In this document: piece after piece, positions 45,376-53,594 of the stretch
How positions within the stretch are numbered: the first letter of the stretch is position 1
How the letters are laid out: each line of letters opens with the position of its first letter
NCBI GenBank assembly: GCA_043820105.1
Contig: JBDREC010000039.1
Location: 1-64,000, forward strand
Source of the DNA: JBDREC01 sp043820105 [NCBI: Pseudomonadota bacterium]
GTDB lineage: Bacteria; Bdellovibrionota_F; JAHFAK01
Direction: 5' to 3'
DNA length: 64,000 nucleotides
The notes under the pieces: generated by a model
Told to the model about the DNA's origin: nothing
The model's database searches: none
What the model saw: the letters and a program-made list of their open reading frames with translations, nothing else
Made by a program: the position numbers and the translations under genes

Positions 45376-46336
45376 TTTTAAAATAAGCAATTGTTGCTTC
45401 TAATCCCTTTTCTAGTTCAATTGTTGGTTCCCAGTTTAATATGTTTTTTGCTCTTGAAATGTTTGGACAACGTTGTTTGGGGTCATCTAATGGAAGTTCT
45501 TTATATACAATCTTTGAAGAGCTCTTTGTTATCTCAATTACCAGGTTTGCAAGTGTTAGCATGTCAAACTCTTTTGGATTTCCCAGGTTGACAGGGTAAT
45601 GAATATCATTCTTATCACAAACTTTGTCTTCCTGTGTTTCCATAAGCGCAATCAGACCCCTGACTAAATCATCAACAAAACAAAATGACCTTGTCTGCCT
45701 ACCATTACCATAAATAGTGATATCTTCATTTTGCAAAGCCTGACAGATAAAATTTGAAACAACCCTGCCATCATTTTGTGCCATGTTTGGACCATAGGTG
45801 TTGAAAATTCTAGCGATACGAATATCCACATTGTTTTGTCTGTGATAATCCATCATCAAAGTTTCAGCGACACGCTTTCCTTCATCATAACAACTTCTAA
45901 TGCCAATTGGATTTACATTACCACAATAGCTTTCTTCTTGTGGATGCACAGTGGGGTCTCCATAGACTTCAGAAGTAGAGGCCTGCAAGATTTTTGCATT
46001 TGTTCTTTTTGATAAACCAAGCATGTTTATAACACCGGCTACACTTGTTTTAATCGTTTTAATGGCATTATGTTGGTAATGTATTGGAGACGCAGGACAC
46101 GCTAGATTATATATCTCCTCAACTTCTATTAAAATAGGATGAATAATGTCATGTCTTAGCAATTCAAAGCTTGGATTATTCATCAAAGTTTTGATATTAG
46201 CTTTTCTTCCTGTGAAAAAGTTATCAAGGCAAATTACTTCATAATTTTTTTCCAGAAGTTTTGCACAGATATGAGATCCAATAAAACCAGCTCCACCAGT
46301 TACTAATACGCGTTTTTTTTTATGGTAATTAAGCAT
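45359..46336 (-). CDS. UDP-glucuronate decarboxylase-type sugar epimerase
   Basis: A 325-residue extended short-chain dehydrogenase. The NAD-binding [15 protein letters not shown] starts near residue 15, with [21 protein letters not shown] and the catalytic YDEGK (SCYDEGKR) characteristic of UDP-xylose synthase (UXS), which turns UDP-glucuronate into UDP-xylose. The later arginine motif [10 protein letters not shown] also fits. It would feed lipopolysaccharide or other surface glycans. It opens a minus-strand run with the small lipoprotein, alr and mla genes. Confidence 0.9.
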   Translation of the reverse strand: MLNYHKKKRVLVTGGAGFIGSHICAKLLEKNYEVICLDNFFTGRKANIKTLMNNPSFELLRHDIIHPILIEVEEIYNLACPASPIHYQHNAIKTIKTSVAGVINMLGLSKRTNAKILQASTSEVYGDPTVHPQEESYCGNVNPIGIRSCYDEGKRVAETLMMDYHRQNNVDIRIARIFNTYGPNMAQNDGRVVSNFICQALQNEDITIYGNGRQTRSFCFVDDLVRGLIALMETQEDKVCDKNDIHYPVNLGNPKEFDMLTLANLVIEITKSSSKIVYKELPLDDPKQRCPNISRAKNILNWEPTIELEKGLEATIAYFKNELNS

Positions 46337-46349
46337 TTAAAATATTCCC

Positions 46350-47135
46350 TTATTGTTTCTTTTCTATTAGTTCCTTTGATTCGTTATCCCGACTGGCCAT
46401 GTAGACCATTTTTTCAGCTACTCTTTTTGCAATTTCTTCAAATTGCTTATCAGTATTTATATTTTTACTTAAATCAGCAGGTGGCGAAAATAGCTTTTTA
46501 GAGATCTTTAAGCCAGGTTTTAAGTCAATGCTTCCAAGCTCAGTTAATAAATTTTTTGATTTATCATGTGCAAAGCATGGGATGTTTTGACTGCCTTTAA
46601 AAACATATGTTTTTACTTGTTCTACTTCATATCCTGAACACGAAAGCATGATATCGTTTTCGTTTAAATCTGCTTTCTTTTCCTCGGTTTTGTATTTTTT
46701 TGTAAGAAAATCCTTATCTGACAGAGTGCTTATTTTGTGACCCATATCTTCAGCTAATAAAAAACCAAACCTTTCAAGGTTAGCTCTAATCTTTTTCTTT
46801 TTTTCTTCGTCAAAATCTTTCAGTAAAGGATCAATAAACTTTTTGGGGTTGTCCTGCTTAATTCCTGTTTTGCCTATTATATCAATGTACCAGATATATT
46901 CATCTGTGATTATTTGCAAGGTGTGGGATTCAAAGGTTGCCTTTTCTTTTCTTATTTGAGTTTTTCTCTCAATTCTTCTGCTTGTATCTGAAATGTATAT
47001 TGTTTGAGTACCTGTTTCATTTCCATTGATTTTATAATGTATTATTGCTTCGCTCAAATCAGGATTTTCAATTGTTTTAGAAAAAACGAAGGAACTAATC
47101 AATAGTGAGATTATAATAATTAATATTTTCATCAT
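46350..47135 (-). CDS. Exported protein of unknown function
   Basis: About 261 residues with a signal peptide (MMKILIIIISLLISSFVFS). The mature part looks beta-rich at first (IHYKINGNETGTQTIYIS, WYIDIIGKTG) and resembles proteins that track an outer membrane or periplasmic substrate, but I cannot assign a family; DUF4412-like is a weak possibility. The frame extends upstream to 47240, but the double ATG at 47135/47132 with an AAGG site and signal peptide is preferred. Confidence 0.68.
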   Translation of the reverse strand: MMKILIIIISLLISSFVFSKTIENPDLSEAIIHYKINGNETGTQTIYISDTSRRIERKTQIRKEKATFESHTLQIITDEYIWYIDIIGKTGIKQDNPKKFIDPLLKDFDEEKKKKIRANLERFGFLLAEDMGHKISTLSDKDFLTKKYKTEEKKADLNENDIMLSCSGYEVEQVKTYVFKGSQNIPCFAHDKSKNLLTELGSIDLKPGLKISKKLFSPPADLSKNINTDKQFEEIAKRVAEKMVYMASRDNESKELIEKKQ

Positions 47136-47236
47136 ATCTAACCTTTCAATCCTTATTTTCTTGTGATTAGTAACGTTTTCGAGCACGTGTACGAGCAAGG
47201 TCCTCTCTCGTTTCTTGCCAGCAACTAAGCAACCAG

Positions 47237-47770
47237 TCACCCCTTTACAACACCCAGGGGAATCACTTTCGCCACTTTCACAGCTATTTGAGAATCATGA
47301 ATTACATCAATAACATTTACTACGTCTTTATACGCTTCTGGCATTTCTTCTGCAAGTCCTTTTTGACTTTTTGATCCAACACCACTTGGAACAGCTGAAA
47401 AAATCTTATAAATTATATCTTCAATGTGCTTTTCTATTTCTTCTTTATGTATATTGGTTTTTAAAAAACGTACTCCACAATTAATATCATAACCCACACC
47501 ACCTGGCGAAATTATACCTTCATTTAAATCAAAGGCAGCTACTCCGCCAATTGGAAAACCATAGCCAGAGTGAATGTCCGGCATTGCAAGGCTGTGTCTT
47601 ACAATCCCTGGAAGACAGGCTACATTTGCCACCTGTTCTAAACAATTATCACCTGCAATATCTTTTTCAAGCTTGTGATTTGCATAAATAATTCCATCAA
47701 CATTCATTTTTCCTTGTTTGGGAATAATTAAACGGTTTTTATCAAGTCTTTTGCAGGTGATTGGTGGCAT
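47237..47770 (-). pseudogene. rtcB: Internally deleted RtcB RNA ligase
   Basis: A 177-residue frame that begins like RtcB (normally about 480 residues) with MPDIHSGYGFPIGG and the metal-binding GVGYDINCGVR, then after AVPSGVGSKSQ jumps to what looks like the extreme C-terminus of RtcB (EMPEAYKDV...VAKVIPLGVVKG). About 300 central residues are missing, including the histidine that carries GMP. The frame is open across the join. RtcB joins 3'-phosphate or cyclic phosphate ends to 5'-OH RNA; this product should lack ligase activity. Either a decayed gene or a small derived protein. Confidence 0.75.
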
Positions 47771-47800
47771 TTAGTTTTTTCAATAATTAATATAAAAAAA

Positions 47801-47828
47801 GCGTACAGAGTATAGCGTACAGCGTATG
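47801..47828 (+). repeat. GCGTACA heptamer array
   Basis: Units GCGTACA, GAGTATA, GCGTACA, GCGTATG, starting 30 nt upstream of the rtcB-like start. Same family as 15655 and 26378. Confidence 0.8.
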
Positions 47829-47908
47829 AATGATTTTAATAATAGTGGCTCGTTTTTGCAAGGAAATAAGTTGTTTACCAGGATTTAGTTGTCTCTGGGA
47901 TTCGCTTT

Positions 47909-48799
47909 TTATTCAGTTTCAATGATAGTAAGATTAATATACAAGGCTCCAATATTGATTGATTGCTCATTAAATAAAAGTATTGGAAACTTGAAGTTGC
48001 CAGCGTCAGATGTATAGCTCAGTGAAAGAATATAATCTCCAGAATCATTTTTATCAATTGTACAAAAAGCTGGAAGGGAGTTTGATTTTATAATATAGCT
48101 TACATCTAAATTTGAAATATATTCTGATAAATTGATTGTCTCATCTGCTTGCTCTGTGCCTTCAAGGCTTAATCTCGTGATTTGAGCAGTATCTAAGACA
48201 GAGTAATTTACAAGTAATCCATCAGTGATTTCCTGGCTAGTAATTGATGCTGTTGGAGCTGCATTTTCTGAACTTGCATCATCTGAAAAGCTAATTTTTC
48301 CAAGCTCAAAGTTATTATCACTTGATGAGAATTTTACAGTGTATCTTGAAGCGGAGTTTAAGGTTCCCAGGTAATAATCCTCATCTCTGGTTTCTATGTA
48401 AAATTCTATCATATAAGTTACTTCTGGGAAAAGATATAATTCAAAATTACCGTCTTCATTGTCTTGTGCTGAAACAGCGTAATTTTTAACAGTTGTTACG
48501 TTTAATGTCTTTAATTCAGAATCTTGTGTGACAGGTGTTAGGCTAATATTTATTTCCAAATCTTCAGGTGCGATGGTATCAAAATATCTTGATAAAAAAG
48601 AGTTTCTTAAAACAAGATTATCAGCTGGTGTTAGTAAAAATTGATCTATAATTTCTTGATGATTTAAATTCCCAGAAACAATTATTAAATTATCTTCAGC
48701 TGCTACTGCAGCATGGATAGCAGTTTCAATATCATTATTTCCACATGAGCAAAGAATGACTAGAATAAGAAGTGATAGGAGGGCTAATTTTTTTATCAA
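47909..48799 (-). CDS. Lipoprotein of unknown function
   Basis: A 296-residue lipoprotein (signal peptide with lipobox LCSC). The mature part is acidic and beta-rich and reads like one or more Ig-like or carboxypeptidase-regulatory-type domains (for example FELYLFPEVTYMIEFYIE, SGDYILSLSYTSDAGNF). No family is recognised. A sigma-54 promoter lies about 44 nt before the ATG, placing it with the other exported proteins under that control. Confidence 0.78.
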   Translation of the reverse strand: MIKKLALLSLLILVILCSCGNNDIETAIHAAVAAEDNLIIVSGNLNHQEIIDQFLLTPADNLVLRNSFLSRYFDTIAPEDLEINISLTPVTQDSELKTLNVTTVKNYAVSAQDNEDGNFELYLFPEVTYMIEFYIETRDEDYYLGTLNSASRYTVKFSSSDNNFELGKISFSDDASSENAAPTASITSQEITDGLLVNYSVLDTAQITRLSLEGTEQADETINLSEYISNLDVSYIIKSNSLPAFCTIDKNDSGDYILSLSYTSDAGNFKFPILLFNEQSINIGALYINLTIIETE

Positions 48800-48841
48800 G
48801 TTTTACCTCAATCTCTATAGTAATAGGTTATATGCCTTTTC

Positions 48842-48857
48842 TGCAAGTAATATGCCA
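48842..48857 (-). promoter_or_regulatory. Sigma-54 promoter
   Basis: On the minus strand: TGGCAT, 5 nt, TTGCA, one mismatch from consensus and correct spacing, about 44 nt before the lipoprotein start at 48799. Confidence 0.78.
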
Positions 48858-48981
48858 CCTTGTTGCCATAATATGTGCAATGAAATCAGCTGCTTATCTT
48901 TTGTGTTTTGCGGGATCTGCGGATTTATTTACTAATAATAATTATTATATGTGTACTTATTGTCCCATCTAATTTATTCTA

Positions 48982-49058
48982 ACCACTTACCACTTACCAC
49001 TTACCACTTACCGCTTACCACTTACCGCTTACCACTTACCACTTACCACTTACCACTT
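48982..49058 (+). repeat. ACCACTT heptamer array, 11 units
   Basis: Eleven perfect-register units, nine ACCACTT and two ACCGCTT, ending 4 nt before the aminotransferase stop. The reverse-complement word AGTGGTA is repeated on the other side of the same gene (50276-50303). Confidence 0.95.
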
Positions 49059-49061
49059 CTC

Positions 49062-50258
49062 TCACCTATACTTCTTTATAAACCCAGCCAACTTCTCATA
49101 AGAATCTATCAGAATTTCCTCATTGGGTAAAAACACAATTCGAAGGTGCTTGCTATTTTCTTTTTGCCCAAAGCCTGAGCCATGGACAGTTACCACTCCT
49201 GTTTCTTTAATTAAACTTTCAACAAAAGCCTTGTCATCACAATTAATTTCAAGTTTTGGAAAAGCGTAAAATGCGCCTTCTGGTTTAACACAACTTATTC
49301 CATCAATTGCATTTAGCATTTCATAAGTAAGGTTTCCACGTCTTTCTAATTTTTCTAAAGTGTCTTTTAAATGAACAGGTTCCATTTCAAGGGCAGGCTT
49401 AATTGCAAACTGCATTGGATGGTTAGCACAAAGTCTAGCTCGCGATAGTTTTTGAATTGCAGCGATATAATTTTCAAGTTTTTCATAATTGCCAGAAACA
49501 ATTCCCCAGCCAATTCTCCAGCCAGGAGCCAAATAGGATTTTGAAAGGCCGTTAAAAGTAATTATTGGTGCTTCATCTGATAAGGATGCTGTTGAAATAT
49601 GTGTCTTGCCTTCAAAGATAAGCTTTGAATATATTTCATCACTAAAAATAACTAAATTATTTTCCATGGCAAAAGCTATTATTTGTCTTAATGTTTCTTC
49701 TGGATAAATTGCGCCTGTTGGATTGTTTGGATTAATTAAAACAATTCCTTTTGTTTTTGAATTTATTCTAGATTTTATATCTTCAATGTCGGGAAGCCAT
49801 CCATTTTCTTCATTTAAATAATAAGGATTTATTTCTCCACCAAATTTAATTATTGTTGCTGAATAAAGAGGATAGCCAGGATATGGAATTAATATATTTT
49901 CACCTTCATTTAGTAAAGCTGCAAAGCTTAAGTCAATAGCTTCAGATCCACCATTTGTGACAAAAATATCCTGAATATTATCTATTCCCATCTTGCTTGC
50001 ATCATTTTTTATAGCTTCAACAGCTTGGCTTGTTCCTTCTGAAGCTGAATAGCCATTAAAGTTTTTTGACATGGCTTCTGTTACAGCATTTCTTAAGTAT
50101 TCAGGAGTAGCAAAATCATATTGCATTGGATCACCAATATTTAGATATAATAATTTTTTGCCGGATTTTGCAGCTTCTTTTGCAACTAAAACAATGTCTC
50201 TAACTGCGTATTCGATGTTTTTGGTTCTTTTTGCTGGGGTAATTTTATTAGATAACAT
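49062..50258 (-). CDS. Class I PLP aminotransferase
   Basis: A 398-residue fold-type I aminotransferase resembling aspartate/alanine aminotransferases (AspC/AlaA group). The N-terminal LNIGDP, the NPNNPTGA motif, SDEIYSKL, PLP lysine in FNGLSKSY and the arginine of APGWRIGW are intact. It transfers an amino group between glutamate or alanine and a keto acid; the exact substrate is not visible. Heptamer arrays in opposite orientation lie directly against both ends of the gene. Confidence 0.92.
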   Translation of the reverse strand: MLSNKITPAKRTKNIEYAVRDIVLVAKEAAKSGKKLLYLNIGDPMQYDFATPEYLRNAVTEAMSKNFNGYSASEGTSQAVEAIKNDASKMGIDNIQDIFVTNGGSEAIDLSFAALLNEGENILIPYPGYPLYSATIIKFGGEINPYYLNEENGWLPDIEDIKSRINSKTKGIVLINPNNPTGAIYPEETLRQIIAFAMENNLVIFSDEIYSKLIFEGKTHISTASLSDEAPIITFNGLSKSYLAPGWRIGWGIVSGNYEKLENYIAAIQKLSRARLCANHPMQFAIKPALEMEPVHLKDTLEKLERRGNLTYEMLNAIDGISCVKPEGAFYAFPKLEINCDDKAFVESLIKETGVVTVHGSGFGQKENSKHLRIVFLPNEEILIDSYEKLAGFIKKYR

Positions 50259-50275
50259 TTTAATCTCCTCTTTAA

Positions 50276-50387
50276 AGTGGTAAGCGGTAAGTGGTAAGTG
50301 GTAAGAATGGTATTCGGTATTTAGTATTCGGTATTCAGTTAAGAATAATAACTGAATACTGATAAACAGAATACTGAATACTAAAAA
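50276..50387. repeat. AGTGGTA array joined to TATTCGG hairpin array
   Basis: Four AGTGGTA-type units (50276-50303), then TATTCGG, TATTTAG, TATTCGG, TATTCAG (50311-50338), a short spacer and opposed CTGAATA, CAGAATA, CTGAATA units up to 50380. Two different word families are joined in one spacer. The end is 2 nt from the tRNA-Arg 3' end. Confidence 0.9.
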
Positions 50388-50388
50388 A

Positions 50389-50462
50389 CACGCCCGGCAG
50401 GATTTGAACCTGCGACCTACTGATTAGAAGTCAGTTGCTCTATCCAGCTGAGCTACGAGCGC
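50389..50462 (-). tRNA. tRNA-Arg (TCT)
   Basis: A 74-nt tRNA: acceptor GCGCTCG/CGGGCGT (G1-U72 wobble), anticodon stem ACTGA/TCAGT with loop CTTCTAA (anticodon TCT), T-arm GCAGG TTCAAAT CCTGC. CCA is not encoded. Confidence 0.95.
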
Positions 50463-50524
50463 ATAATACTAATTCATTTGGAAAAGACAAATAAGGTTTC
50501 AGTAAATTAAAGTCAAGAAAAAGT

Positions 50525-50572
50525 GAACAAGGGAACAAGAGCGCAAGGGAACAGGGGAAGAGGGGAACAAAA
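50525..50572 (+). repeat. GAACAAGG octamer array
   Basis: Six 8-nt units: GAACAAGG, GAACAAGA, GCGCAAGG, GAACAGGG, GAAGAGGG, GAACAAAA. Same words as the array that encodes the PyrB tail at 14.7 kb. Confidence 0.85.
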
Positions 50573-50575
50573 AGC

Positions 50576-50598
50576 AAAAAAAAAAGGAAAATCCTTTT
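50576..50598 (-). terminator. Rho-independent terminator after HU gene
   Basis: On the minus strand AAAAGGA, 3-nt loop, TCCTTTT followed by a run of T (10 A on the plus strand). It lies about 50 nt past the HU stop. Confidence 0.7.
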
Positions 50599-50648
50599 GC
50601 AATAAGGAACTTCCTTTTTTAAAATTCTTTTTAAAACCTTTTATCAGC

Positions 50649-50930
50649 TTATAATTTTTCTTTATAAGTTGAAGAAGGTTTAAAAGTAACAGTATTTCTT
50701 GCTTTGATCTTGATCTTGTCGCCAGTTTGTGGATTTCTACCAGTTCTAGCTTTTCTTCTTTTTACTGTCCAAGTTCCGAATCCTGGATAAGTAAATCTTT
50801 TTGTCTTTTTAAGACCTTTTCCAAGTTCTGTGAAAGTTGAGTCAACGATTTCATTAATAAGAACTTTGCTCAAGCCTTTGTTTTTGCTTAAATTCTTATA
50901 CAATACATCGATTAATTCAGCCTTTGTCAT
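50649..50930 (-). CDS. HU/IHF family DNA-binding protein
   Basis: A 93-residue histone-like protein with the N-terminal MTKAELIDVLY, and the DNA-binding arm with FGTWTVKRRKARTGRNPQTG and the conserved Pro at the arm tip, followed by KIKARNTVTFKPS. It bends and compacts DNA as a dimer. The frame is open to 50966, but ATG 50930 with its GGAGG site gives the normal start. The FGTW in place of the usual FG(T/S)F and the arm sequence fit divergent HU proteins of deltaproteobacteria-like genomes. Confidence 0.93.
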   Translation of the reverse strand: MTKAELIDVLYKNLSKNKGLSKVLINEIVDSTFTELGKGLKKTKRFTYPGFGTWTVKRRKARTGRNPQTGDKIKIKARNTVTFKPSSTYKEKL

Positions 50931-51170
50931 GGATACCTCCGAGTTAAAATTGTTAACAAAGTACAAAGTTTCTAAACCTTAAGCTAAAGGGTGTCAAGAG
51001 AAAACAAGCCCTAGAGTGCTTATTTTTATTGTTTTTGCTTGGCTTCTGCTGTAACCTAGCTAAAAAGGGCATTTACAGGCAATAACATAACAAAAGATAA
51101 TTTATTTTCTTTTATTGATTCAATTTATATTTTTATTTAAGATAATTAAAATTAAAAAAATGGAGTTAAT

Positions 51171-51359
51171 ATGCCAATAGTTAGAATAGAAGGACCCAAA
51201 TTTAAAAGCCTTGATCACAAAAGAAAAATGGTGGAAAAAATTACAGAAACCGTTTCGGAAATATTTGAAATGCCAAAAGAAACTGTAATTGTTATTTTAA
51301 AGGAGCTTGAGAAGGAAAATGTTGGGCTAAGTGGTAAGCTGGTTGTTGATAGGGATTGA
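51171..51359 (+). CDS. 4-oxalocrotonate tautomerase family protein
   Basis: A 62-residue tautomerase-superfamily protein. Met removal would expose the catalytic N-terminal proline (MPIVRIEG), the general base of the family. The helix KRKMVEKITETVSEIF and the strand VIVILKELEKENVG fit. Substrate unknown; family members isomerise 2-hydroxymuconate-type compounds. ATG has a GGAG site. It is convergent with, and almost abuts, the small membrane protein gene. Confidence 0.85.
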   Translation: MPIVRIEGPKFKSLDHKRKMVEKITETVSEIFEMPKETVIVILKELEKENVGLSGKLVVDRD

Positions 51360-51361
51360 TT

Positions 51362-51670
51362 TTACTGATTTTCTTGAGTTTTTTCTTTAATTAAATCCTT
51401 TATTTTATCTGCTGTTTTTTCATCTTTAATTTCATTTAAAGTTTCTTTTGCTTTGTCAGTTGAGTCTTTTAAGGTTTCAGATATTTTTTTCATACCTTCC
51501 TTTTTAAGTTCATTTGCTTCAATAATTATTTTTTCTGTAATGTTTTTTTGTTTCACAAATGACCTGAGATGATAAAAAATTACCTTATCATTTATTGGAA
51601 TATTTAAAAACGCAAATGTTAGCACAACAGTAATTGTTAGTTTAAGTAATGCTATTGGAAGCTTTAGCAA
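51362..51670 (-). CDS. Small membrane-anchored coiled-coil protein
   Basis: A 102-residue protein with an N-terminal membrane helix (about 5-24) and a highly charged Lys/Glu-rich C-terminal half likely to be a long helix or coiled coil. No family is recognised. The TTG start is supported by an AAGGAGG site 4-5 nt away. A seven-unit heptamer array lies immediately upstream. Confidence 0.6.
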   Translation of the reverse strand: MLKLPIALLKLTITVVLTFAFLNIPINDKVIFYHLRSFVKQKNITEKIIIEANELKKEGMKKISETLKDSTDKAKETLNEIKDEKTADKIKDLIKEKTQENQ

Positions 51671-51686
51671 GATTCCTCCTTGTTAG

Positions 51687-51735
51687 TTGCTTGATGCTCG
51701 ATGCTTGATGCTCGATGCTTGATGCTCGATGCTCG
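51687..51735 (+). repeat. ATGCTCG heptamer array
   Basis: Seven units: TTGCTTG, ATGCTCG, ATGCTTG, ATGCTCG, ATGCTTG, ATGCTCG, ATGCTCG, lying between leuD and the small membrane protein gene. Confidence 0.92.
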
Positions 51736-51772
51736 GTGTTTTAATGTCTTATAAAACTATTAAGCATTATTT

Positions 51773-52252
51773 TCATGCTTTAAGATAATTAACCAATCCA
51801 CCAGCTTCAATTATTTTTAGTACAGAATCTGGAAACGCTGCAAATTTATATTCTTTTCCGTTTTCGGTTTTTATTATACCCTCTTTAATATTAATTTCAA
51901 TATTTTCGTTTTCATTGAAGTTGTCAACAAGCTCAGGGCACGAAATAGCGGGCAATCCTTCGTTTATGCAATTTCTATAATATATTCTTGCAAAGGATTT
52001 TGCTATTATAAATGAGACCCCTGAAAGTTTTAAGCATTTAACAGCCTGCTCACGAGATGAACCACAACCGAAATTTTTACCTGCGATAATAATATCACCA
52101 TTTTTTACATTCCCTGCGAACTCTGGGTCTAAATCTTCCAAAGCATATTTAGCCATTTCTGATTCTTCTGTTACAGTATAAGTATATTTTCCAGCAAAGA
52201 TTACGTCAGTGTTAACATCATCACCGTATTTCCAAATTTTACTGTTTTTCAT
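51773..52252 (-). CDS. leuD: 3-isopropylmalate dehydratase small subunit
   Basis: A 159-residue swivel-domain subunit of the aconitase family. GDDVNTDVIFAGKYTYT, GKNFGCGSSREQA and FARIYYRNCINEGLP are conserved. With LeuC it isomerises 2- and 3-isopropylmalate in leucine synthesis. The specificity loop reads YTYTVTEE rather than YLR, which resembles the 2,3-dimethylmalate dehydratase/homoaconitase-like branch, so another 2-alkylmalate substrate is possible. leuC is directly upstream, with a hairpin-forming heptamer array in the spacer. No leuA or leuB is visible. Confidence 0.87.
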   Translation of the reverse strand: MKNSKIWKYGDDVNTDVIFAGKYTYTVTEESEMAKYALEDLDPEFAGNVKNGDIIIAGKNFGCGSSREQAVKCLKLSGVSFIIAKSFARIYYRNCINEGLPAISCPELVDNFNENENIEINIKEGIIKTENGKEYKFAAFPDSVLKIIEAGGLVNYLKA

Positions 52253-52272
52253 GCCAATCTTCTCTATTTATT

Positions 52273-52341
52273 GTATTCAGTATTCAGTATTTAGTATTCA
52301 GTAAATACAAAACCGAATACCGAATAGTGAATACCGAATAC
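52273..52341. repeat. GTATTCA opposed heptamer arrays
   Basis: GTATTCA, GTATTCA, GTATTTA, GTATTCA (52273-52300), 13-nt loop, then CGAATAC, CGAATAG, TGAATAC, CGAATAC (52314-52341). It fills the leuC-leuD spacer and touches the leuC stop. Confidence 0.92.
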
Positions 52342-53594
52342 TATTTAACATTTCTCGGATCTTCAATCTTTCCACTAAGCGCACTCGCTGCTACTGTTTC
52401 CGGACTTGCCAAATAAACCTCAGCTTCCTTACAGCCCATTCGTCCTTTAAAATTTCTGTTAGCTGTTGATAAGCAAATTTCGCCTGGAGCAAGTGTGCCT
52501 TCATGAGCACCTAAACAGGGACCGCAGCCTGGATTCATTATTACAGCTCCAGCTTCTGAGAGAACCTGGATTGTTCCATTTTTTAAGCAGTTTTGAAATA
52601 CCAGGTTTGAAGCTGGGAAAATTAATAGCCTGATATTTTTATTTATTTTTTTTCCTTTTAATATTGCAGCTGCTTTTAAAAGATCGTCTTCTCTTCCGTT
52701 TGTGCAAGTGCCTATTAAACCTTGGTGAAATTCAAGACCTTTTTTTTCTGAAACTTTTAAAACATTGTCTACAGTATGTGGGCAGGCAAGCATTGGTTCT
52801 ATTTCATTTAGGTTATAATACAGTTCCCTGGCATAAGCAGCATTCTCGTCAGGGACCATTATTTCAAAATCCAATTTGCCAATATTTTTAAAATAATTTA
52901 AAACCTCATCATTTGGAGGGAAAAAACAGTTTTTTGCTCCCATTTCAGCAGCCATATTTGCAATTGTCATTCTATCTGAGATTGAAAGATTATTAAGACC
53001 TTCACCAAAAAATTCTACAGACATGTAATCAGCTCCATCTGATCTGATATCTGAAATTATTTTTAATACAAAATCTTTAGCGCTTACCTTTTTTTGAAAA
53101 TTTCCTGACACAATAATTTTCATTGCTTCTGGAACCTTTAACCAGAGTTCTCCTGTTGCCCAAATTGCAGCTGCTTCTGTTCTGCCAATCCCAGCTGAGA
53201 AACTTCCAAAAGCTCCATAGGTTGTTGTATGAGAATCTGAACCAAGAATTAATGTGCCTGGCAGCGCAAAGCCTTCCTCGGGCAGAACCTGATGGCAAAC
53301 ACCTCTGTTAATATCAAAAAAATTAGTGATTGCCTGTTCTTTTACAAACTCTCTTGCCTCTTTGTGGTTTTGGGCATATTTTTCAGTTGCAGCTGGCACA
53401 CAATGGTCAAGTATTATCACAATTCTTTCAGGATATTTTACTTTTTCAACCCCAATTTTTTTAAATGTTTTGCTAATAGCGCTGGAGTTGTCGTGGGACA
53501 TAATGAAGTCAGGTTTTGCAATTACAATATCCCCTGCTTTTGCATCAATTCCTGTTTTTTTACTAAGAACTTTTTCAGCAAATGTTTTTGGCAT
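52341..53594 (-). CDS. leuC: 3-isopropylmalate dehydratase large subunit
   Basis: A 417-residue aconitase-family large subunit, shorter than E. coli LeuC (466) and typical of the archaeal/anaerobe type. The substrate and iron-sulfur motifs are present: LDHCVPA, GSDSHTTTYGAFG, GTCTNGR and NPGCGPCLGAHEG, giving the three cluster cysteines. It acts with the small subunit next door. Its start overlaps the end of gmk by 20 nt. Confidence 0.9.
   Translation of the reverse strand: MPKTFAEKVLSKKTGIDAKAGDIVIAKPDFIMSHDNSSAISKTFKKIGVEKVKYPERIVIILDHCVPAATEKYAQNHKEAREFVKEQAITNFFDINRGVCHQVLPEEGFALPGTLILGSDSHTTTYGAFGSFSAGIGRTEAAAIWATGELWLKVPEAMKIIVSGNFQKKVSAKDFVLKIISDIRSDGADYMSVEFFGEGLNNLSISDRMTIANMAAEMGAKNCFFPPNDEVLNYFKNIGKLDFEIMVPDENAAYARELYYNLNEIEPMLACPHTVDNVLKVSEKKGLEFHQGLIGTCTNGREDDLLKAAAILKGKKINKNIRLLIFPASNLVFQNCLKNGTIQVLSEAGAVIMNPGCGPCLGAHEGTLAPGEICLSTANRNFKGRMGCKEAEVYLASPETVAASALSGKIEDPRNVK

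Noticed and set aside
47140-47240. N-terminal 35-residue extension of the exported protein gene at 46350-47135
   Set aside because: The extension would bury the signal peptide inside the protein; the double ATG with AAGG site at 47135 is better.
48982-49058. The ACCACTT array as a CRISPR array
   Set aside because: Units are 7 nt with no unique spacers, and no cas genes are present.
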